Shown one piece after another: positions 1 through 5,642 of a stretch of 24,137 nucleotides of DNA (positions are counted from its first letter, which is position 1; each line of letters opens with the position of its first letter). The stretch spans positions 1-24,137 of the forward strand of contig CAKOZV010000016.1 of NCBI GenBank assembly GCA_934131695.1. The letters are read 5' to 3'. Position numbers and translations under genes: made by a program. The notes beneath the pieces were generated by a model, which made no database searches, was not told where the DNA came from, and saw nothing but the letters and a program-made list of their open reading frames with translations. The DNA comes from an uncultured Bacilli bacterium (lineage in GTDB: Bacteria; Bacillota_I; Bacilli_A; RF39; UBA660).

Positions 1-432
1 TACTGTTTTAGAGATAGTGTTTATCATACTAAAATAGATGGTGTAGAAAGTTATGAGATATATCTTAGTAACTTTAAAGGTGTTAAGTACAATGGTAAGA
101 ATGAACTCGCAACACTGTGTTCTATTTTAACCAGTGAGAATATTGAAGAATTAAAAGAAATAGTAGGAAACTATAAGGAGGGATTAATACTAATGAGTGA
201 ACTTGAAAAACTAAAATTAAATGATGAATTTAATGCTTACTATGACTATGAAGCGGTTATTAGAAAAGAAAAAAACTCTGAATATGCTAGTGGCAGAGAT
301 GATGGATTAGCTGAAGGAGCAAATAAAGAAAAACTAACTATAGCAAAAAGTTTACTGAAAACTAAAATGTCTAAAAAGGAAATAAGTAGGCACACTGGAT
401 TAAGTATTAAACAACTTAATATGATTTTATAA
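1..432 (+). CDS. Rpn-family recombination-promoting nuclease (PD-(D/E)XK putative transposase), C-terminal part
   Basis: The reading frame is open from the first base and ends at TAA 430-432, so this is the 3' end (143 codons) of a gene that starts outside the window. The catalytic PD-(D/E)XK domain is not visible. What remains is the typical C-terminal region of the family: a segment around LNDEFNAYYDYEAVIRKEK, a Gly/Glu-rich linker (GRDDGLAEGANKEK) and a small helical tail with a T-G-L-S motif that resembles a helix-turn-helix. Family knowledge: Rpn proteins are DNA nucleases, shown in E. coli to act as antiphage toxins that are held in check by their separately translated C-terminal domain. 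That second product can be seen inside this gene (start at 193). The next small gene begins in the same frame directly after this stop. Confidence 0.8.
   Translation, partial: YCFRDSVYHTKIDGVESYEIYLSNFKGVKYNGKNELATLCSILTSENIEELKEIVGNYKEGLILMSELEKLKLNDEFNAYYDYEAVIRKEKNSEYASGRDDGLAEGANKEKLTIAKSLLKTKMSKKEISRHTGLSIKQLNMIL
175..182 (+). promoter_or_regulatory. internal Shine-Dalgarno inside the Rpn gene
   Basis: The sequence AAGGAGGG lies 10 bases before ATG 193, inside the longer Rpn reading frame. It is close to the ideal anti-16S complement and is as strong as any ribosome site in the window, so it supports separate translation of the C-terminal domain. The second copy has a weaker site, GGAGAG at 435-440. 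Confidence 0.7.
177..349 (+). repeat. tandem duplication, copy 1 (Rpn C-terminal cassette)
   Basis: This 173-bp segment matches 435-607 at an offset of 258 bp, with five differences by eye. One lies in the leader (181/439); the other four are all silent (Ser AGT/AGC, Ala GCG/GCA, Ile ATT/ATC, Ala GCT/GCC). The repeat stops abruptly at codon 53 of the small protein, after which the two tails differ strongly. Confidence 0.9.
193..432 (+). CDS. intragenic RpnS-like small protein (C-terminal domain of Rpn, predicted antitoxin)
   Basis: This 79-residue product shares frame and stop with the longer Rpn protein and starts at an internal ATG behind AAGGAGGG (175-182). It consists of a charged segment (residues 1-31), a Gly/Glu-rich linker (about 32-46) and a tail of 27 residues from residue 53 with a T-G-L-S helix-turn-helix-like motif. 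In E. coli, the short C-terminal product of rpn genes binds the full-length nuclease and blocks it; the same role is inferred here from the arrangement, not shown. It could instead be only the end of the long protein, with the ribosome site fortuitous, but the strength and spacing of the site argue against that. Confidence 0.65.
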   Translation: MSELEKLKLNDEFNAYYDYEAVIRKEKNSEYASGRDDGLAEGANKEKLTIAKSLLKTKMSKKEISRHTGLSIKQLNMIL

Positions 433-434
433 CT

Positions 435-607
435 GGAGAGATTAATACTAATGAGCGAACTTGAAAAACTAAAATTAAATGATGAATTTAATGCTTACTA
501 TGACTATGAAGCAGTTATCAGAAAAGAAAAAAACTCTGAATATGCCAGTGGCAGAGATGATGGATTAGCTGAAGGAGCAAATAAAGAAAAACTAACTATA
601 GCAAAAA
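435..607 (+). repeat. tandem duplication, copy 2 (Rpn C-terminal cassette)
   Basis: Second copy of the segment at 177-349. It includes the ribosome-site leader and the first 52 codons of the small protein and is followed by a diverged 27-residue tail. Because 258 is divisible by three, both copies lie in the same frame. Loss of one repeat unit would fuse the upstream nuclease to the second tail. Confidence 0.9.
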
Positions 608-690
608 TAATGCTTCAAGGAAAAGAATCATTAGATAAGATAATGAAGTATACTGGTTTAAGTAAAAAAGAACTTACTATGCTATTATAA
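451..690 (+). CDS. second RpnS-like small protein with an alternative tail
   Basis: This is a 79-residue protein whose first 52 residues are identical to the internal product at 193-432. The last 27 residues agree at only about 12 positions, keeping the T-G-L-S core and the C-terminal Leu. The ribosome site is GGAGAG at 435-440. The frame continues that of the preceding gene and is separated from it only by the TAA at 430-432. The different tail could give an antitoxin of altered specificity, a decoy, or a silent cassette for exchange of the nuclease tail; the sequence does not decide among these. Transcription probably ends at the hairpin at 717-744. Confidence 0.7.
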   Translation: MSELEKLKLNDEFNAYYDYEAVIRKEKNSEYASGRDDGLAEGANKEKLTIAKIMLQGKESLDKIMKYTGLSKKELTMLL

Positions 691-716
691 TTATTTTAAT
701 CAATGATATATGGAAT

Positions 717-744
717 AAAGTCTAGAGATAGACTTTTTCTTTTG
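717..744 (+). terminator. intrinsic terminator after the Rpn cassettes
   Basis: A perfect 8-bp stem, AAAGTCTA (717-724) with TAGACTTT (729-736), has a GAGA loop and is followed by a T-rich run to 744. It separates the Rpn unit from the sporulation operon. Confidence 0.75.
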
Positions 745-750
745 ATAAAA

Positions 751-780
751 TGTATATATTAAAAAAAACTACTCATACTA
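751..780 (+). promoter_or_regulatory. sigma-G (forespore) promoter of the spoVA operon
   Basis: The -35 TGTATA (751-756) and -10 CATACTA (774-780) are separated by exactly 17 bp. Both match the B. subtilis sigma-G consensus (TGNATA and CATNNTA) closely, and the element lies 15 bases before the spoVAC start. In B. subtilis spoVA is also sigma-G dependent. SigF recognises similar elements, so some SigF use is possible. Confidence 0.8.
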
Positions 781-795
781 TTATTGGTGAATAAT

Positions 796-1239
796 ATGAA
801 AGAAAAGAAATATCAAAGAATAGTAGAAAGACATAAACCTAAGGAAGAACGCGCTAAGTTTGCTTTAATTGCTTTTATAGTTGGAGGATTAGTAGGTGTA
901 CTTGGTGAAGGATTAATTTGTTTTTATGTAAAAATATTATCAATATCTAGAAGTGATGCTTCAACTTATATGATAGTAACATTGATATTTATAGCCTCTT
1001 TATTAACGGCTCTTGGAGTGTTTGATAATCTTGTTAAAAAAGCTAAGTGTGGATTACTTATTCCTATAACTGGTTTTGCTCACTCTATGACAAGTGCTGC
1101 TATCGACTATAAAAAAGAAGGACCAATCTATGGAATAGGTAGTAATATTTTTAAACTAGCAGGTTCGGTTATTCTTTATGGAATAGTATCATCTTGGTTA
1201 TTTGGAATGATTCGTTATGGAATAGAGGTGTTAAAATGA
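796..1239 (+). CDS. spoVAC: stage V sporulation protein AC (dipicolinate channel membrane subunit)
   Basis: This 147-residue membrane protein belongs to the SpoVAC family (about 150 residues in B. subtilis). Visible hallmarks are the first membrane segment with FIVGGLVGVLGEGL, the stretch SLLTALGVFDNL, the motif PITGFAHSMTSAAIDYKKEG, and the end FKLAG...GMIRYGIE. SpoVAC is a mechanosensitive channel subunit in the inner spore membrane that moves calcium-dipicolinic acid into the developing spore and releases it at germination. I chose ATG 796 over TTG 784 because GGTGA (786-790) is suitably placed before 796. Its stop overlaps the spoVAD start (ATGA), indicating coupled translation. It is the first gene behind the sigma-G promoter. 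Confidence 0.93.
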   Translation: MKEKKYQRIVERHKPKEERAKFALIAFIVGGLVGVLGEGLICFYVKILSISRSDASTYMIVTLIFIASLLTALGVFDNLVKKAKCGLLIPITGFAHSMTSAAIDYKKEGPIYGIGSNIFKLAGSVILYGIVSSWLFGMIRYGIEVLK

Positions 1240-2231
1240 TCTTTAAGTTTAAGAATGTTTATGTAGATAATTCTGCTACAGTAGCTGGTCCTTATGAAGC
1301 GAAAGGTCCACTTAGTAATTACTTTGACAAACGTTATAAGAAAGATTTGTATTGTGGTGAAAAATCTTTTGAACAAGCAGAAGTTAAGTTACTAGAAGAT
1401 AGCTTGAAACTAGTACTAAAAAAATCAGGACTAAAAGAATCTGATATTGATATAGTAATAGCTGGAGACTTATTAAATCAAATAACCTCATCTTGTTATT
1501 CTAGTCTAAACATGAATAGTCCTTTCCTTGGAATATATAGTGCTTGTGCGACTAGTGCGGAAGGAATATTAATTGCATCCTCTCTAATCCAAGGTGGTTT
1601 TATCAATAATGCGATAGCTGCTACCTCATCACATAATATGTCTAGTGAAAAACAATTTAGAAATCCAACCGAGTATGGGGCTCCTAAACCAAAGACGGCT
1701 ACTTTTACTGCAACAGGAGGAGCTAGTATCTTGCTTACTAATAAACCTAGTAAAGTAAGGGTAAGTGAAGGAGTAATTGGTACTATTGTTGATTATAATC
1801 AAAAAGATCCGTTAAACATGGGAGCTGCTATGGCAGGAGCTGCGGCTCATACCTTGAATGACTACTTCAAAAATAGTGAGTATTCCCCTAAAGATTTTGA
1901 CTTAATTGTAACAGGAGACTTAGGAATTTATGGTAAAGAAATATTAAAAGACTTTATGAAGGAAGAATATAAGATAGAATTAGGTAATAACTATAATGAT
2001 TGTGGGGTAATATTATATGATTTAGAAAAACAAAAAGATGTCATGGCTGGAGGTAGTGGACCAGTTTGTAGTGCTTTAGTTACTTATTCTAAAATATTAA
2101 AAGACTTAAATGAAGGGATTTATAAAAGAGTCTTGTTAGTAGCAACGGGTGCTTTATTTTCTCCAACTTTTGTCTATCAAAAGAAACCAATTTTATCTAT
2201 AGCACATTTAGTATGTTTGGAGGCGATTTAA
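1236..2231 (+). CDS. spoVAD: stage V sporulation protein AD (thiolase-fold, dipicolinate-binding subunit)
   Basis: This protein of 331 residues is close to the 338 of B. subtilis SpoVAD. It has the 3-ketoacyl-ACP synthase/thiolase-like fold: motifs include DIVIAGDLLNQ, YSACATSAEGI (the pseudo-active-site Cys region), the Gly/Ala-rich FTATGGASILL, and GGSGPVCSA near the C-terminus. In B. subtilis SpoVAD binds dipicolinic acid directly. ATG 1236 overlaps the spoVAC stop and has GAGGTG at 1225-1230; the frame also extends upstream to 1194 inside spoVAC, but that has no ribosome site. spoVAE begins immediately after its stop. Confidence 0.93.
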   Translation: MIFKFKNVYVDNSATVAGPYEAKGPLSNYFDKRYKKDLYCGEKSFEQAEVKLLEDSLKLVLKKSGLKESDIDIVIAGDLLNQITSSCYSSLNMNSPFLGIYSACATSAEGILIASSLIQGGFINNAIAATSSHNMSSEKQFRNPTEYGAPKPKTATFTATGGASILLTNKPSKVRVSEGVIGTIVDYNQKDPLNMGAAMAGAAAHTLNDYFKNSEYSPKDFDLIVTGDLGIYGKEILKDFMKEEYKIELGNNYNDCGVILYDLEKQKDVMAGGSGPVCSALVTYSKILKDLNEGIYKRVLLVATGALFSPTFVYQKKPILSIAHLVCLEAI

Positions 2232-2582
2232 ATGTATTTTATATATTCATTCTTATTTTGTGGAACTATCTGTTTAATAGCAGAACTTATCCTTGATAAT
2301 ACAAAATTAACACCAGGACATATAACAAGTATCTTTGTAGTTGTTGGAGCAGCTTTAGATGCTTTTGGAATCTATGACTTTTTTATAGCTACTTGTGGAG
2401 GAGGAACACTAGTACCAATCACTTCCTTTGGACATTCTCTTATTCATGGAGCATTAGCAAAAGCAGAAACCTTTGGATTCTTAGGATTATTAATGGGAAT
2501 GTTTGATCTTACAGCATCAGGAATAACATCCGCAATAATCTTTTCCTTTATATTTACTTTATTTTTTAAAGCTAAAGATTAA
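2232..2582 (+). CDS. spoVAE: stage V sporulation protein AE (SpoVAEb-type membrane subunit)
   Basis: This 116-residue, very hydrophobic protein has about four membrane segments and the family motif around PGHITSIFVVVGAALDAFGIYD, followed by GGGTLVPITSFGHSLIHGA. It resembles SpoVAC in its P-I-T-x-F-x-H-S core, as expected for these related subunits. The ATG follows the spoVAD stop with no gap, and GGAGGCG just before it is the ribosome site. AC-AD-AE is the minimal SpoVA set found in many spore formers; spoVAA, spoVAB, spoVAEa and spoVAF are not present in this window. Confidence 0.92.
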   Translation: MYFIYSFLFCGTICLIAELILDNTKLTPGHITSIFVVVGAALDAFGIYDFFIATCGGGTLVPITSFGHSLIHGALAKAETFGFLGLLMGMFDLTASGITSAIIFSFIFTLFFKAKD

Positions 2583-2625
2583 AAAAAATTAATTTATTGT
2601 AAATAATATAGATAAGGAGGTACTT

Positions 2626-3594
2626 ATGCTAACTTATCTATTTTTATGTTTATTTATTACTAATGTTTATGCAGAAACAGTAGAAACTCCCTATCTAGTA
2701 GCAGATACTTCTACTGATAAGACAAGAGAAATAACAAAAGAAGAAGATTTATACTATTTAAGAAAAGAAGGGGAAACTAGTAATAATTACTATAGTAGTA
2801 AACCAGACGACTATGATACTAAAACAGATATGTTTATCTATGGTAAGTATAGTAAATATACAACTAAAGAGAGAAATAGTCCTGATTACTTAAAAGAAGA
2901 GATAACGTACTATCATTATTTAGAACTAGAAAAAATTAATTATCTGAAAGTATTAACTAGTAGTAATATAACTATTTTAGATATAAAACTTAATAATAAT
3001 ATTATTAAATCTAATAATAATACTTATTACTTTAATAAAAGTAAGATAGAAGATAGTATTTTAGAAATAAAATTAATTGTATTAGAAAACTCTAATGATA
3101 ATTATTTATTAATAGAAAATAAAGACGTTTATCTAAAAGGAAAAATAAAGTTAAAAGAAAAAGGAGTAGTAACTAAGAAAATAAGATTAATTAACTATTT
3201 AATTAAATTAAAAATGAATAAAAAAGTAAAAGTTACTACTAATTATAATGATTTACCCTATTATAGATTACTGAGGAAAGAAAAACTATATAGATATAGA
3301 AGAAAATTATATAAATATAAAAAGAATGATACATTATTAACTAGTAATAGAGTCTTAGATGGATATAAAGTAGATAGAGTAGAAAAGATAAATAAAATAT
3401 ATCGAAAAGAGGTATTTACTTTCTATGATAATATTAAACTGGATTATTTAGATTGGGATAAGATTTTAGTAAGTTCAACCATACCTTTGAAAGAATTAAA
3501 ACTATATAAGAGTAAAGAGTGTGGGAAAATGAAATTAAAGCTAGTATATAAAACGTTTAGTTATCTAAAAAATATAGACTTTACATGTTCTTAA
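2626..3594 (+). CDS. secreted protein of unknown function, probably in the spoVA transcription unit
   Basis: I do not recognise this 322-residue protein. Its N-terminus is a signal peptide (LTYLFLCLFITNVYA, likely cut after VYA at about residue 16), although the usual basic residues before the hydrophobic core are missing. The mature part is polar and rich in Lys, Tyr, Asn and Ser, with a strongly basic region at about residues 180-240 and three Cys near the end. No enzymatic motif is seen. The ribosome site AAGGAGGT (2614-2621) lies 4 bases before the ATG. No promoter or terminator is visible in the 43 bases after spoVAE, so co-transcription with spoVA and export from the forespore into the space between the membranes is the simplest guess. 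Confidence 0.75.
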   Translation: MLTYLFLCLFITNVYAETVETPYLVADTSTDKTREITKEEDLYYLRKEGETSNNYYSSKPDDYDTKTDMFIYGKYSKYTTKERNSPDYLKEEITYYHYLELEKINYLKVLTSSNITILDIKLNNNIIKSNNNTYYFNKSKIEDSILEIKLIVLENSNDNYLLIENKDVYLKGKIKLKEKGVVTKKIRLINYLIKLKMNKKVKVTTNYNDLPYYRLLRKEKLYRYRRKLYKYKKNDTLLTSNRVLDGYKVDRVEKINKIYRKEVFTFYDNIKLDYLDWDKILVSSTIPLKELKLYKSKECGKMKLKLVYKTFSYLKNIDFTCS

Positions 3595-3610
3595 GAAAAA
3601 GAAATTCTAC

Positions 3611-3620
3611 TTTTGTCGAA
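3611..3620 (+). promoter_or_regulatory. possible Spo0A box before the sigma-factor gene
   Basis: TTTTGTCGAA contains the 0A-box core TGTCGAA (3614-3620), 53 bases before the sigma-factor start. In B. subtilis phosphorylated Spo0A activates the spoIIA operon that carries sigF. A seven-base match is expected by chance about once or twice in a window this long, so position is the main support. Confidence 0.35.
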
Positions 3621-3672
3621 TGGATTGTCTTTTTAAAAATATATAAGTATTCTTTAGGGGAAAGGAGGAGGT

Positions 3673-4320
3673 ATGGACGAGTTACTCTTAAAGTATGATA
3701 AGTTAATCTATATGATGGCTAACAAATATAAAAATTATGCTAGTATAGATGATCTTTATCAAGCAGGATGTGTTGGACTAAAAGAAGCATTAACTCATTA
3801 TGATAAAAGTAAAGGAAGTGATTTAACTAGTTATATTTGTCTTTATATTAAAGGAGAGATGCTAAAAGAAGTCAGTAATAGTAGGGAAATAAGAGTAGGA
3901 TATGATGTTTATAACTTTTCAAAGAAAGTAAAGGAGGCAAGAGATTATTTAACTCAAGAGTTTGGAAGAGAAGCAACTACTTATGAAGTAGCATATTATA
4001 TGAATGAGAATATAGAAAAGATAGAGATGGTTGATAGAGTAAGTATGCCAGTTTATCATTTAGATGATAGGAATGAAGATAATTTATCTTTATATGATAA
4101 AGTTAGTTATGTAGAAAAAGCCTATGATACTGATATCTTAGATTTAAAAAGTGCTTGTGATAAGCTTAATTCATATGAGAAAAGTTTAATCAATAATAGA
4201 TACTATCTTGATAAAACACAACAAGAAGTAGCAGAAAGTCTTGGCATTAGTCAAGTAAAAGTAAGTAGAGAGGAGAAGAAGATTTTAGAAAAATTAAGGG
4301 TTAGTTTAACGAGTAATTAA
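3673..4320 (+). CDS. sigF: sporulation RNA polymerase sigma factor of the SigF/SigG group
   Basis: A 215-residue sigma-70 family protein. Region 2 contains DLYQAGCVGLKEALTHYD and TSYICLYIKGEMLKE, region 3 GREATTYEVAYYM, and region 4 a helix-turn-helix TQQEVAESLGISQVKVSREEKKIL that closely resembles the end of B. subtilis SigF. There is no region 1, as usual for this group. It is shorter than SigF/SigG (about 255 residues), mainly at the N-terminus. Genes for the anti-sigma factors SpoIIAA/SpoIIAB, which normally precede sigF, are absent here. Adjacency to spoVA recalls B. subtilis, where sigF lies next to spoVA in the opposite order. The ribosome site is AAAGGAGGAGG at 3661-3671. Assignment to SigF rather than SigG is an inference. 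Confidence 0.7.
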   Translation: MDELLLKYDKLIYMMANKYKNYASIDDLYQAGCVGLKEALTHYDKSKGSDLTSYICLYIKGEMLKEVSNSREIRVGYDVYNFSKKVKEARDYLTQEFGREATTYEVAYYMNENIEKIEMVDRVSMPVYHLDDRNEDNLSLYDKVSYVEKAYDTDILDLKSACDKLNSYEKSLINNRYYLDKTQQEVAESLGISQVKVSREEKKILEKLRVSLTSN

Positions 4321-4349
4321 TTTACATCTATAGGTAGAAATGATATAAT
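4321..4349 (+). promoter_or_regulatory. sigma-A promoter of the HipA-like operon
   Basis: TTTACA (4321-4326) and TATAAT (4344-4349) are spaced 17 bp, with an extended TG at 4341-4342. It starts directly after the sigma-factor stop codon and drives the two genes at 4368-5554. A promoter of the same build (TTTACA, extended TGATATAAT) lies at 11995-12024. Confidence 0.7.
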
Positions 4350-4367
4350 TCCATTAGGAAATGAGAG

Positions 4368-4604
4368 ATGTGTATGGATAAAGATTATCAAATGATAGAT
4401 CATTCTATTAAGATAAATAAAGAAGAATTACCTAAACTTTTGCAAAATATAATTAAAGATTTAGAAAAATATGATAAGGAAGGTAATATGGAAATGTATG
4501 ATGGACTTTATGAAGGATTAGAATCATTTTCTAAATCATTTCTATTATCAGGTGAAATAACAAATAGTCAATTTGAAACAATATTAAAAAAATACAGGGG
4601 GTAG
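4368..4604 (+). CDS. small acidic protein of unknown function, partner of the HipA-like kinase
   Basis: I do not recognise this 78-residue protein. It looks fully helical, is acidic in the middle, and shows no helix-turn-helix, so it is not an obvious HipB-type DNA-binding antitoxin. It ends two bases before the kinase gene, and the two share one promoter, so a functional pair is likely. The start is uncertain: ATG 4368 is served by AGGAA (4356-4360), while ATG 4374 has GAGAG (4363-4367). By size and position it may correspond to the small partner proteins of short HipA/HipT-type kinases. That is an inference from context. Confidence 0.6.
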   Translation: MCMDKDYQMIDHSIKINKEELPKLLQNIIKDLEKYDKEGNMEMYDGLYEGLESFSKSFLLSGEITNSQFETILKKYRG

Positions 4605-4606
4605 TT

Positions 4607-5554
4607 ATGAAAATAAAAGATTTTAATAATTGTACTGAAAATATGTTAACTTATGGAGGACATGCTGGTGCTAAACTAGGAATTATTATAGATGGAGAAA
4701 ATTGGTTTTTAAAATTTCCAAAATCGACTAGGACTTTAAGAAAAAAGGTTGATATGTCTTATTCTACATCACCACTATCAGAATATATTGGTTCTCATAT
4801 ATATGAATCTATTGATATTCCAGTGCATAAGACAATGCTAGGGATAAGAGATAATAAACTAGTAGTTGCTTGTAAAGACTTTAGAAATGATATAAGTAAG
4901 ATTACCTTTGAAGATTATAATTCCATTTATAATATTTATGTTTCTGGGTTGGATGAGAAACTTTCTTCTATTACCTCAAGTTCTAATCATACAGTAGATT
5001 TGAACGAAATAATGATTATTATGGAAAATAATCCACGATTTATTAATACTAAAGGTTTGAAAGATAGATTCTGGGATATGTTTATTGTTGATGCTTTGAT
5101 AGGAAATAATGATAGAAATAATGGAAACTGGGGAGTATTGATAAATAATGATACTAAGAAAATAGAAATAGCTCCTGTTTTTGATAATGGTGCTTCTTTT
5201 GGAAATAATACTGATGATTTAAAGATTGAAAAAATATTAAGTGATAAGGAAAGGTTTAAAAATAGTGCTTATCTTTCAAGAATATGTGCTTTCTCTGTTA
5301 ATGATAAAATAATAAATCCATTTAAATATATAGAAAGTTTAGAAAATGATGAATGTAATAAAGCATTATTAAGAATAGTACCTAAAATAGACCTTTCAAA
5401 GATATATGATATTATTAATGATATTCCAAATGAATATGAAGGAATAAGAGTAATAAGTGATATTAGAAAGAAATATTATTTTGAGTGTATTAAGTACCGT
5501 TATGAAAACTCATTATATAAAACATATTTAAGATTATTAGAGAAAAACAAATAA
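4607..5554 (+). CDS. short HipA-like Ser/Thr protein kinase (CtkA/HipT size class)
   Basis: This 315-residue protein has the HipA C-terminal kinase domain. Visible are a Gly-rich segment GGHAGAKLG (residues 17-25), a candidate ATP-binding Lys in WFLKFPKS (K36), the catalytic loop GNNDRNNGNWG (D169, N174) and the metal-binding DNG in APVFDNG (D193). Classical HipA has about 440 residues; this one lacks the separate N-terminal subdomain and is the length of CtkA and HipT. HipA-family kinases phosphorylate proteins such as aminoacyl-tRNA synthetases and can arrest growth. GGGGGT before the ATG is the ribosome site. Being coupled to a small upstream gene suggests a toxin-antitoxin-like pair, but a phosphorylation role outside toxicity is possible. 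Confidence 0.8.
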   Translation: MKIKDFNNCTENMLTYGGHAGAKLGIIIDGENWFLKFPKSTRTLRKKVDMSYSTSPLSEYIGSHIYESIDIPVHKTMLGIRDNKLVVACKDFRNDISKITFEDYNSIYNIYVSGLDEKLSSITSSSNHTVDLNEIMIIMENNPRFINTKGLKDRFWDMFIVDALIGNNDRNNGNWGVLINNDTKKIEIAPVFDNGASFGNNTDDLKIEKILSDKERFKNSAYLSRICAFSVNDKIINPFKYIESLENDECNKALLRIVPKIDLSKIYDIINDIPNEYEGIRVISDIRKKYYFECIKYRYENSLYKTYLRLLEKNK

Positions 5555-5576
5555 AGTAGAAACTTTTTGTTTTTTT
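5544..5576 (+). terminator. A/T-rich intrinsic terminator after the HipA-like gene
   Basis: The inner stem AAAGT (5553-5557) pairs with ACTTT (5562-5566). It is extended, after a small bulge, by AAACAAA pairing with TTTGTTT and runs into a T-rich tract. The stem has few G-C pairs, so its strength is uncertain. Confidence 0.5.
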
Positions 5577-5580
5577 CTTT

Positions 5581-5615
5581 TTGTAACTTAGTTGTAACTT
5601 TAGCTATAATATAAT
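5581..5615 (+). promoter_or_regulatory. promoter with two direct repeats 11 bp apart (likely response-regulator site) before the ABC transporter
   Basis: TTGTAACTT occurs at 5581-5589 and again at 5592-5600, exactly one helical turn apart, immediately before TATAATATAAT (5605-5615). If TTGTAA at 5581 is the -35, the spacing to TATAAT at 5605 is 18 bp. Such tandem direct repeats are the typical binding form of OmpR-type regulators, and one is encoded at 8948-9604. Confidence 0.6.
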
Positions 5616-5642
5616 ACTAATAAGAAATGGAGGAATTAATTT

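Noticed and set aside
784..795. TTG at 784 as the spoVAC start
   Set aside because: No ribosome site precedes it, while ATG 796 has GGTGA at the right distance and gives the family length.
1194..1235. Longer N-terminus for SpoVAD
   Set aside because: The extension lies fully inside spoVAC, has no ribosome site and does not resemble the family; ATG 1236 with GAGGTG fits.
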